From Vigna angularis (lineage: Eukaryota > Streptophyta > Magnoliopsida > Fabales > Fabaceae), in contig NC_068979.1 of the NCBI RefSeq assembly GCF_016808095.1, positions 10,253,001 to 10,317,000 of the forward strand: DNA of 64,000 nt, in the 5' to 3' direction. Of this stretch, positions 52,602 to 62,958 are shown in pieces. A program made the translations under genes and the position numbers. Under the pieces are notes generated by a model. It saw only the letters and a program-made list of their open reading frames with translations. It had not been told where the DNA came from and did not search any database. The number at the start of each line of letters is the position of its first letter. The first letter of the stretch is position 1.

Positions 52602-53070
52602 TTGAAAGGTGCCAATGACCAGATGTGTCCGTTAGCATATGTTGTTGTTGAAGTAGAGAATAAGGAAACATGGACTTGGTTTTTAGAATTGTTAATTGAT
52701 GATCTTGGAGGTGGGGGCTTTTGTTCAAGGTGCACATTTGTATCAGATCAACAAAAAGTAAGTAAATGTGTAACTTTTATTTATTACTTTGATGAGGATT
52801 GAAATTTAAGACTCATACTTTCTTTTTTTACTATGATAGGGACTTCTGCCAGCTTTACAAAATCTTTTGCCTGGGGTGGACCAACGTTTTTGTGTAAGGC
52901 ACATATATGCAAATTTTAGGAAGAAATTTAGTGGCATAAGTCTGAGACAATTACTATGGAAGGCAGCATCATCAACACATCCTCAAGCATGGGAGTCAGT
53001 GATGCGAGAAATTAAGGACGTTAATGAAGATGCATTCAAACATTTGATAGCTATTCCACCCAGGCTATCT
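52602..53070 (+). pseudogene. MULE transposase fragment (two exons)
   Basis: Exon 1 (52602-52757) encodes KGANDQMCPLAYVVVEVE through to FVSDQQK. The intron 52758-52839 has GTAAGT and AG borders. Exon 2 (52840-53070) encodes GLLPALQNLLPGVDQRFCVRH, then YANFRKKF and WKAASSTHPQAW, ending at IPPRLS. These are the central part of the plant MULE transposase domain, including one catalytic Asp (SDQQ) and the C..H motif (CVRH). The N-terminal DNA-binding region, the first catalytic Asp in its usual context, the final Glu region and the SWIM zinc finger are missing or unrecognisable. Stops occur upstream and just downstream, so it is a remnant. Confidence 0.85.
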
Positions 53071-53221
53071 GTAGTGTATTTTGCACTTAACAATGTATTT
53101 TGCACTTAACAATGTATACATTTTGGATGATATCTGAACTATTTTGGATGATATGTGATGTTTTGTGAAGTATTTTCTGTCATATTTTATTGTCTGATTT
53201 GATATTTTGCACTTAACAAAC

Positions 53222-53540
53222 GCTCGCCAGGAGAACGAACGTGCAATTGACGCTCGTCCAGCGAGAAGAGGACGCTCGCCCTGTGGACGCAAGTGAACGA
53301 ACGCTCGCCCAGCAAGAAGTGGACACTCGTCCAGCAAGTACGTTCAGTGGACGCTCGTCCAGCGAAGCGAACGCCAGTCAGGCAGAAGAGGACGCTCGTC
53401 CAGCGAACTAAGAGGACGCTCGTCCAGCGAACTAAGAGGACGCTCGTCCAGCGAACTAAGAGGACGCTCGTCCAGAAGCGCTCAGTGGGACGCTCGTCCA
53501 CGCTCAGTGGACGCTCGACATCGAGAAGTGGGACGCTTCC
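53222..53540. repeat. GGACGCTCGTCCAGCGAA minisatellite in the MULE
   Basis: Degenerate tandem units of about 27 bp built on GGACGCTCGTCCAGCGAAC(T/G). The same words, inverted, form the core of the MULE at 5123-5865, so this is a family trait. Confidence 0.85.
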
Positions 53541-54493
53541 TCCTTGGATCCCCATTCATCCATTTTTCTCCATTGTAAGCTCAAGTTCTCCATGACTACG
53601 GAGAGCTAATTTCATCTTGTTGGGGAATGATGTAGTTACGAAACTTTGATGTAAATGCACTTGAGTTTAATGAATTTAAGCTTCTTTCATTTGATTGTGA
53701 GTGTTTAATTTCCTTCTCTTAAAGGTTGTTGTGACTTGATCAACCATAACATGAATCTTAGATCTGCTTGATATTGGGAAATATTGTGCGGATTTTGAAC
53801 TGGAATTAACACCTATAGGAGATTGTATCTAGGGATGGAGCTTGACCCTTTAGTTGTCGTAAACCTCTAATTGTAATGCGGATGAACTTTCTAGGTTACC
53901 AAGGGATTGGAGCTGCAAAAGTGAGTCTAGGCTCTTTCTACCAAGGAATTGGGTCTGAGTATAATAGGAAGGTTGACAAAAGCAATTAATTGAAGAAGTA
54001 GTAATGTGCATTTGCATGATAGTGTAGTAATTACAATCATTCTCCAACATCTCAAATCCATATTGTTTCATCATCCATTAACCACTTTCAATCTTCTAGT
54101 CTCTAAGAAGTTCATTTTATCACGTATATATGAATTGGAATTTTATTGTACTTGAGCCATACTAAAAAGAGATTATTCTTAGTCTAAGTGAGTTAAATTA
54201 TTATACGGTTGTAAAGTGTTACATGAGTCTCTTGGGAAACGATATCCGGTCTTACCGGTTTATTACTTAGAACGATTTGGTACACTTGCCAGAAACATAA
54301 CACTTCTCTGAAAATTACATTCTAATATAACCATCTTCTTCATTAAATACAATGGCATTAGAAGCACAATCTCATTACAACCAGATTGTCAATCATATTT
54401 AGTGTCAAAGAAACATTACAATTTAACTAACTTCTTCACAATTTAACTAACTTCTTCATCACAAAATGTGACTGATACAACACTTCAACAAAA
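53541..54493. other. MULE interior without recognised gene
   Basis: AT-rich, ordinary complexity, no convincing open frame or known motif. Confidence 0.5.
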
Positions 54494-54962
54494 TTAAAAC
54501 ATAACACATACAAAGACGATATTAATCAACCCCATCAAACATAACATCCAGATTAAGACCTTTTCCCTTCTCTGACAAACCAAAAGTGATTTTTCCAAAT
54601 TCATAATCTTTCTCCTTTGCCACCCAATTGTAGTATCCCTTTCATCAACATTATCTTCACTGGCCCATTTGAAGAAATTACATCCTCGCACTTCTTCATT
54701 TCGACTACGCTGTACAAAACATGCAACCAAAATCATCTCAGCCAAAACCAAATAAATGTATCCGAAAATAAAAAACACCACGAAGGGAAGAAACCTTGTA
54801 ATTAGGGCAGCCCCAAAAAGGCTTGCCTTGGTTCTTAGCAGTTTTTGCGACTCTCAATACGGCAAGCTCTCCACAATAGCATATTTGTGTGCCAAGCATT
54901 CCTCTTGATGAAGCACCACGACAGCTCCCCCGTGACCAAGACGAACAGTCATTCGTTGACAT
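54494..54962 (-). CDS. GRF-type zinc-finger protein with C-terminal membrane helix, MULE cargo
   Basis: Two exons with canonical borders: exon 1 54962-54795 (56 codons, ATG at 54962), intron 54794-54710 (GT...AG), exon 2 54709-54494 (71 codons and stop). The 127-residue product starts MSTNDCSSWSRGSC. The GRF finger spans about residues 25-75 (ICYCGELAVL, NQGKPFWGCPNYK, then GCNFFKWA across the splice junction) and retains its Cys residues. A short charged segment follows (QRRKIMNLEKSLL). The C terminus is hydrophobic (VLIWMLCLMGLINIVFVCVMF region) and may be a membrane anchor. An in-frame ATG at 55157 would add 65 residues of poor quality. GRF fingers bind single-stranded or structured nucleic acid in some proteins; the role here is unknown. 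It lies fully inside the MULE, transcribed inward from the right TIR. Confidence 0.75.
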
Positions 54963-57283
54963 TGCGTCGTCGTCCACACCAACAAAACAACCCCAACCCC
55001 AAACCCAAAAATGAACCACAATCAGAGAAGAGAACAGGGATACGACACCCACCTCAGACGAAGCAAAGAACGAAGGGCACCCCACCTCAGCGACCTTCTT
55101 CACCTCAGAAAACAACAATAGTTCCTCAACATAGGGCACCCACTTCACACCAACCAAACAACGAAGGCCACCCCCACCTCAGTTCACCTCTTTAACCTCA
55201 GCTCCTTCACCTTAATGTCTTAGGGCAAGCCTTTAATTTATTGAAATGAAATAATAATTTCATACCTGCCTGCCTTTGGTTTCAAATAATTTTTTGCCAG
55301 GTCAGATAACTTATTTCCACATCATTTAACATTTAACGCCGTTACTTACAATATAACGGATAGGATTGAATTGATATAAATTTCAAAACATAGGTACCAA
55401 ATGCCTACATTTTTAAAACCGGGTACTAAACAGAAAATTACCTCCTAACATGGGGACTAAGTAGGTAATTAAGCCTTTAAAATAATCTGAAAGAAGACCC
55501 TTGGAGCTCATCTCACGTGGACATGGCAGCAGGAGCCCTTCTCCCTAAGCACACGTGTGTTTCTTCCACCATCCAAAACTCTGGACCCGTGACAACACCA
55601 CTTCATTTCTCCATGAAAATGAATCAGCACCTGTGCTTTCTCTCCAGCCCAGCCGTGACACCACCCTTCTCAAATTTAATGCGCTACATTTTTCTAAGCA
55701 AAAAATAAAATAAAATATCCGCTTCCATTTAAAAGCCAAAATATATATGCTGTAAAAATTTCATCCAGACCGTAACGTCTCTTCTCCCATGAGTCAGCGT
55801 GCTATTTTCTAAAGAAAGAAAAGAAAATTCAATTCCCCTGCTGCTTCTAGAACAAAAGAAAGAAAATGCTAGTAACACAAAATGAAGGTGGCGGATCTTC
55901 CTGATTCAAAGCAAAAACATCAAATTCGTACATTCTCCTAAGTGAGAAAAAGAAAAGCCTCCGTGGCCGCTACAGCTCCAGGCCGAGAACCTTCTTCCAG
56001 CACCAAAGACACCCTTTCTCCTACATTCTCCTAAAACATTCAAAGCCAAAAGCCTAAAAACCAAAACTCAGAAAGTGGCGGCTGGATGCAGCTCCAGGCC
56101 GAGACACCTCCTTCCAGGACCAAGCTAAGACACCCTTTCTCCTACATTCTCCTAAAACGTTCAAAGCCAAAAGCCTAAAAACCAAAACTCATAAAGTGGC
56201 GGCTGGATGCAGCTCCAGGCCGAGACACCTCCTTCCAGGACCCCCTTTCTTTTCACTCCTTTGTCTTTTTTAAACCCTCATGAAGCCCTCCAAACTGTTG
56301 GGCCTGCTTCTTGCGTGTTGCTGCTGCTTTACGTGTGCACCCCTTCAAGCTTGAAGGTCTTCTCCTGCCTTGGGCCGTGGTGGGCCTTGATGTTGGACCA
56401 AGTTCGTGTTGATGTTGTCCGCGTGTTCCTTCACTCAACATAATCACCGCTTCTTTATTGGAAGAAAGGAAGAGAAGCTTCTCATCCCTGCTGCTTGGAT
56501 GCTGGACCGTGAAGGCTGCTGGACGTGCGTATTGCTCCTGGACGTGCGTTCTTCTCCAAGCTGCTGCCCGCGTGCGTCACATGTGCGGACGTAGCACTTC
56601 ATCCTTACTGGACGTGCGTATTCTCTCTGCTGGGCTTGCTGCTGCTCAAAAGATGGACGCGTGGTGCCTTCCGTGCTTGCTGGACGCTCCCCATGGGCCG
56701 TCTCTGTGTGAACCCAGCGTGGACGTCCGTTGCTGCCCCAGCTGGACGCTGCTATCCACTCTGCTGGACGTGCGTGTGGAGTGTGCTGGACGTGCGGTGT
56801 CTCCCAAGCTGCTGGAAGCGTGAATCCAAACCAGGCCGTGCGTGCCATCTGCTGGACGCTCCCCCTTGTGGGCCGTGTGGATTGCTGGACGATGACGTGC
56901 TTTCCATCCGCGCCAGCTCTTCTTCTAATGTGGAGAACACTGCTGGACCAGGCCCTCTTCCGTGACAAGCTGCTGCCAAGCTGGACCAGAATTTCAGTTG
57001 CACCTCCAAAAAGTAAATCCACACCTCTCACGTTTTAGTTTAAACAAAATTGATGTCACATTTTCTTTTGACCTCCAAAATGTCCCAAATATTATCCAAC
57101 AATTTTCCTACAATTAATAATGAAAATAATTAGCTCAAATAATTTAAATTAATTAAAATAAGAATTTTTGGTCAATTTAAGCACAATTAGTAAAAACGGA
57201 AAAATACCGGACATTTTAGCACAATTTCCTGATTAAATTCGGTACAATAAACTAAGTGAAGTGAAGAAAATATCAACTCATCA

Positions 57284-57814
57284 AAATAGACCACACTTAG
57301 TCTTTTGCACTCCTGGGCAAAATCAAGACCAAGGAATAGTTCAGAGGACATCCAGGGAAGTGACACAACACTCAACACACAAAAAAAAAAACAAAGACTA
57401 ACAATGACAGAAACAGAATTACACAGTTCTCAAGGAATCTGGACCAAGAAAGGAAGTAGACAATATCCAACACAAAATCAATCAGAGAAAGCAAATACTC
57501 ATGAAATCATCCAAGCAATTCAAGACATGGCAAAATGATCAATCAGCTCAAGAGGTGAATCAAAAGTAACAAAAACTCACAGATGCACTATCAGTGTTTC
57601 TCTCAAGTGTCTACGGTAAGCAATTTCAACTCAATGCACTCAAGAAAAGCAAGCAACAACAGACTTGGCAAGCCTCTAATATCAACACTCAAGCACATAC
57701 GCATGTTCAAATCAAAAGGTCTTTTATGGATGTAATGGGGCCAAGGACATGGGAGGATAACATATGGATGAGAAGCTATAAACCAAAAGAAATAGAGGAG
57801 CAATGGGGAACAAG
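57284..57814 (-). other. TE6 internal region
   Basis: About 530 bp between the LTRs. It begins with the purine-containing tract and CACTCCTGGGCAAAATC, similar to the start of the internal remnant at 20279. It carries no gag-pol. The right boundary is uncertain by some tens of bases because the two LTR ends have diverged; no clear primer site was recognised. Confidence 0.5.
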
Positions 57815-60800
57815 TGTAAACACAATCAACTCACCCAAAAGTTGTGCATAAAAGAATGCAGTATAGTGCTAGGAAGTGACTCCGACCAAATGTGGTTTAG
57901 TCTTAGCTCTGACAAGTAGTGGGAGGTTTTGAGTTTGTTGTTGTGGACAAAAGAAATAAATTGCAGTAAAAATAAATTAAAACAGTGAAAACCGAAACAG
58001 TAAAAAGAAAACGTGCAAACAGTAAAATCACAAAATGGTAAAAACGAAAATCAACACAGTGCAATGAAAATGAAACTGGAAAACATGACTGAATGGTAAA
58101 CGTTCAGAAAACTTTGGTTCAGAAAAGCTGTAACATCCAAAAATACAGTAATTACCATAAATCAGAATTAATTACAATTAACAGTAAAACCATGCAGTCT
58201 TTACATTAATAAGATGAAGTTCAAAAGCCGAACGACTTAAGTACAGAAATAACGTGCACGAAGCGTAAACAGGGAAAGTCTAGAACGAACGGTTTTACAA
58301 AATATTTAACCGAACGTCAAAATGAAACTAACATTTACACTCCTAATATAAACGAGCGCTCTAAGGCTCGGCTTTTACTTCCACTTCGACCAGATTTTCT
58401 TCTTCAATGACGTCTTCCAGTGTGGCCTCGCCTTCTGCTCACATCCACACGGATGATCATTGCAAGGACAGGACAAACGTACATAACAGTAGACAACACA
58501 AGGAAAACGAAAGGGTAAGCTTATATAATTTAATTCATACAATCAACATGTACATTTATCAGTTCAATTCACACACAACATATAACTTAACATAGAATAA
58601 CATAGAAATATATATATTAGACAGACCGTCCGGACTGTATGAAACCGTGTAGCTACAGGCGTCCTTGCACCCGAGTGATGTAGTAACTGGGATACACTCA
58701 ACAGCTGCCACTCGAGGTTAGCTCTATCCAAAGTACCCCTAAGGAATAGAACCTCCTGCCATTCCCACACATGAACTACTCCCCTCTACGTGAGGACGAG
58801 TATCACGGAATAGCAGGATGGACCAAGCCAGCATTAGCATAACCACAGTCATACTTTACCAATTCAATATTCAACATATATGAGACGTTCCTCCCTGGAA
58901 CGCTCGTCCAAAATCCAATATCGTAATATCGTTCCATATAGTGTTCACACTTTAAGTTATCATAATTCATCATCAATTACATCTTTAGTTTTAAGAGCAT
59001 AAAATGACGAACGTTCAGTCCTCTGAAGAATTAGGACGAACGTCCAGAGAAAGATAATGAATGAACGGAGAAGTATACAACGAACGTTACTATATGTTCT
59101 GCTAGTTAAATGAACTGACTCGTTTTGAGGTATTCTGGTACTTAGAGAAATTTTAATCATAAAGACCTTAGACCAGATTCAATGTAAGAAAGAGGGTCAA
59201 GAATATTTAGAACTATTTTTGTAGTACTTCGCATATGGAAGACGAATGCCAGTAATTGAACAAACGTAAGGAAAAATGAATATTTTAATATTTGAACGAA
59301 CGCTATTTTATCCAAGTGGTTATTCAGTAATGCGAGCGCTTGGTATGAGACCGAGCACCGCTTATGACGAACGCTAGGTTCAAGACCGAGCGCTACTTGG
59401 AACGAACGCTTGGTATAAGACCGAGCGATATTTAGGACGAACGCTTGGTATAAGACCGAGCGCTATTTAGGACGAACGCTTGGTATAAGACCGAGCGCTA
59501 TTTAGGACGAACGCTTGGTATAAGACCGAGCGCTACTTATTTTTAAAGTATAAAGGAATAATTTATTAAATTTAAAGCATACGACATCTCTATGCTGAGC
59601 CGAACGCTCAAACATAGTAATTCAAATGGGGACGCTCGTTCTCGATCAGAATTCTTTCCGAATGAAAGAATTCCATTCTAAGTCAATTTCAGGGAAACCG
59701 AACGGTATAAGACCGTACGATGACGAGCGTAATTTATCATAGGGAGAATTATCATATCCAGATTTTTCAACTATCTTAACTCAACATTTCTCATACGATT
59801 CATACTTTATAATTTCATATCCATCATTAATTCACATACTTTATAGAATTCATCATATTAACAAATCAAACTATACACTAGTCATCCATCTTTCATACGT
59901 ATCAAAATCAACATGCATTTCAACCAACAGAATCATATTCATTCAGTACAATCAGTGTTCGTTCATGCATACTCCAACAGCCCATATACATATATTCATA
60001 TCATGCTTTCATACAACATACAAGTATAAATTAAATTAATAAGCTTCCCTTACCCAGATTAGTGAGTGAGACGTCCTAATGCAAAGGTTTGGTTCGTCCT
60101 CAACGTTCTACCCTCCGATTCACTTAATATCTTTCACTTAATCTAAACACCAAAATCAAAATAACTCAGATATCACCCATGCATGAACCCAGAACCTGGT
60201 TCGCATGAAACCTAATGGACGAACGGTCAGAGACGAGAACTTACCAGCTCAGATCCCAATTCTGTTCGGTCCAAAATGACGCTCACGTCTCAGGGAACGT
60301 TTCTACAGTTCTGAAACGTGAACGGAGAAGAAGATGATGAGTTACAGTAGAGAGAAGGTGAACTGGTTCTAGAGAGAAGGTGGAGAAAAATGGAGAAATC
60401 AGTTTTGAAGAAGGTGAGTGCATGCAGAGAATGGGAAGGAGTGTTTCAGAAAATTCAATTCTCTTTCCCAAGTCAAATAGACGTTCACTCACACGCGGAC
60501 ACCTGTCTTCCACTACTGATTTTTAGAAGGTTCCAACTTCACACATGGCAGACGGGTGGCAGAGAATCCGAGTGGATTTTAATGGTTTGAGTAATTACGT
60601 GGGTGCGTCTTTCAATGCACGGCAGAGTGGTTTAATTGCATTAAATCTGATTGGACAGGTGTTTTGCAGAGGTAATTATCTAGGGTCTTACAAAAGCAAA
60701 CAGCTTGCAGAAAATGTAATTTCAGATTTCAAAACAGTAAAACAGAAGGAGAAATTTGCAGCAGAATAATAAAAACGAAAATTTAAAGTGCATCAGAGAA

Positions 60801-62854
60801 AATGAAATGTTCAAACAGCAGCGTAAAACATCATATCAGCAGAAATTTAAAATCGCAGAAAGCATGAGACTGGCGGAAATTAAACTGCGACAGAAATAAA
60901 ACAGTAAACAAACCTGGAAGCTCAGAAGCGGAATTTGAAATGAGACTGGAAATTACACTGAAGTTCATTACAGAAAACAAGAAATTATACTAACATCACA
61001 TCATATTGATCACTGGAAATGGAAAAGAAACCCCAAACCTCCCCAAGGGGGAGGGGGAAAAATTACAGAGCCGAAAACTAGGAAGCCTCTACCCTACTCC
61101 TACTCCTCTACAAGCTTCCATCTTCTCTTCCGTTTCCAACACTGGACCAGGGCCGTGACACTCTTCTCTTCAAGCTTGCTGGATTTGGACGTTGCTGCCA
61201 GATGTGCTAGATGGGAGCTGCATTCTTTGCTTGCTTCTTCATGTGTGGCAGTGAGCTGTAGCGTGAAGAGCTGGATTGTTTTTCCTCTGTGCAGCAAGAC
61301 CGTGAGTTTTTCTGGAATGGACGGTGCAGGCTTCTTCTGCTGGATACCGTGCACACCAACGTTACTCTTTCATGGATAGATTAAAAACCTCAATAAAGAA
61401 AATGCATGAACCAAATGAAAATGGCAATGCGTAAAATCAGCAATATAAAATTAAAGTAGATGCTTTTCATTCAACCGTAACAATGTTCACAATTTTTCCT
61501 CTCAAAATCCAAACGTTCAGGAAGAGAAAAAAAAACTCAGTAAATGTGGCGGCTGGAGCACATAACCGTGCTTCCCATTCCAGGCCCCCTTCAAAACAAT
61601 CTTTAAGAAAGCTCCATCTAAAAAAAACATGTAAGTGGCGGCTTCAGCTAGTGCCCCAGCCCTCACCCGTAACCTTCCATCTCTCCAACTCTACTCTCCC
61701 TTTCGGTGGTGGCTACTCTCCTCCTGGACGAAAAACCCCCCAAAAACCAGAGAGTGGCGGCTTCTCTCGGTAGCTGCTTATTTCTCCCCCAAGCTGGACT
61801 TGCTTACCTCCGTGCTTCCAAGCTGGAATGCTGGATCCGAGAGCTCCCTCTTGCTAGACGTCACCTCCAGCTCCAAGCCTAGACACCCCCATTGCGTGTT
61901 GGACCATGTGCTTCTGGATGCTACTGGACTTCAAAGCTTCTTTTCCTAATTACCGCTTGCTGGATGGGACGTGGCTGTGTGCTGGAATGCTGGAATCCCG
62001 TGTGCACCCCTCTCCAAAAATGAAAGCTTCCTTTTCTTTCTGCCACTTCTTTTTGCTGGACCGAAAACTGTGTGGTGTTGCTGTGCTACTTCCAAGTGTG
62101 GGCCGTGTGCTTCAATGTGGGCCCTTGTCTTCCATTCCAACTAAGGCTGAATAAGATGAATGGCCGTGGGCTTCTTTGGTTGCTTTTCCCAATTGCCAAT
62201 TCAATTATAATTCACGTTGCAAGCCAAAGGTGTGGCGGCTCCCACATTCAAAAAGATATTTTGCTGAATGTTTCATCAAAATAACTTGTCCATGGGCCTA
62301 GGATATGTAACCGTGACATGGTAAGGGAAACAACTTCCCAACGTAAATTTCCACTAAATGTGGCCGTGAATTCCAACGTGGATTGTCCACATCCCATTTT
62401 CAGCCGTGCATACCAGACTTCCAACTTATTCTTTCCCAAAATGAAATTTCCAACGGGCCCTAGAATAAATAATGGAATGAGTGGAGCTGCTGCCTTTGTG
62501 TAGATGAAACCGTAGCCAAAGAAGTCCAATAGAAAAATTAAACTCCTTCCTCCAAAACGGATTAGCACATCTTTTTCTAAAAATAATTGAATCAAGTGTA
62601 GCCTCTTCCAAGTGAAATGGCACAGTGTGCAGATGAATATTCTTCCAAATGTCCCAATTTGCATTTCCAAAATTTTCCTTGTAATCAATAACGAAAATAA
62701 TTAGTTCAGATAATTCAAATTAGTTAAAATAAGAATTACTGGTCAATTTAAGCACAATTAGTAAAAACGGAAAAATACCGGACATTTTAGCACAATTCCC
62801 TGATTAAATTCGGTACAATAAACTAAGTGAAGTGAAGAAAATATCGACTCATCA
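57815..62854 (-). repeat. TE6 right LTR, interrupted by a solo LTR
   Basis: About 2.5 kb after removing 58129-60692. It shares with the left LTR the AGTGACTCC-containing start and the last 180 bp (TACCGGACATTTTAGCAC to the CATCA end). Middle parts are diverged. No genes; open frames near 61635-61950 and 62248-62688 have no recognisable domain. Confidence 0.7.
58129..60692 (-). mobile_element. Solo LTR of the TE2 family
   Basis: Starts TGTAACATCCAAAAATACAG and ends GGGTCTTACA, with target duplication AAAGC on both sides (58124-58128, 60693-60697). It has the same layout as the TE2 LTR, including the 35-bp GGACGAACGCTTGG array at 59340-59540. No internal region remains, so it arose by LTR-LTR recombination. 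Confidence 0.92.
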
Positions 62855-62958
62855 CATACCTTTCTTTTTGTGTACATTTGTTTCTTTTCAAATGCTTCAA
62901 TTTTTACTTGTCCGATGTAACATTCCTTTGGCAGTGGCATAAACAATTTGATTAACCT

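Larger units (their letters stand above)
52036..55475. mobile_element. Large MULE (3440 bp) carrying a transposase fragment and a GRF zinc-finger gene
   Basis: TIRs of about 140 bp begin GGCTTAATTACCTACTTAGT and are shared with the MULEs at 5123 and 49925. The 9-bp duplication TTTAAAATA is perfect (52027-52035, 55476-55484). Contents from left to right are a partial MULE transposase (52602-53070), a GGACGCTCGTCC minisatellite (53222-53535), about 1 kb without a recognised feature, and a GRF-type zinc-finger gene on the minus strand (54494-54962). The transposase is incomplete, so movement would need another copy. Confidence 0.93.
51495..57283 (-). repeat. TE6 left LTR, interrupted by a MULE
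   Basis: About 2.3 kb after removing 52036-55475. 56060-56240 has two near-identical copies of a stretch with GTGGCGGCTGGATGCAGCTC. 56500-56900 is GC-richer with many CTGGACGTGCG words. These support open frames on both strands that look like composition artefacts. Confidence 0.75.
51495..62854 (-). mobile_element. TE6: large non-autonomous LTR retrotransposon in the PPR 3' UTR region
   Basis: TG...CA termini (TGTTGAGAGGG at 51495, GACTCATCA ending 62854) with target duplication CATAC on both sides (51490-51494, 62855-62859). The left LTR spans 51495-57283 (containing a MULE). The right LTR spans about 57815-62854 (containing a solo LTR). Only about 530 bp lie between them and no gag or pol is present. 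On the minus strand the left LTR starts TGATGAGTTGATATTTTC after a purine-containing tract (CTAAGTGTGGTCTATTT). The LTR ends are homologous but visibly diverged, so it is older than TE1/TE2. Assignment to TAT/Ogre-type non-autonomous elements is inference. Confidence 0.85.

Noticed and set aside
52382..52735. Minus-strand 117-codon frame in the large MULE
   Set aside because: Lies opposite the transposase fragment and shows no domain.
56444..57031. Overlapping frames up to 195 codons in the TE6 left LTR
   Set aside because: GC-richer CTGGACGTGCG repeats open several frames at once on both strands; no domain.
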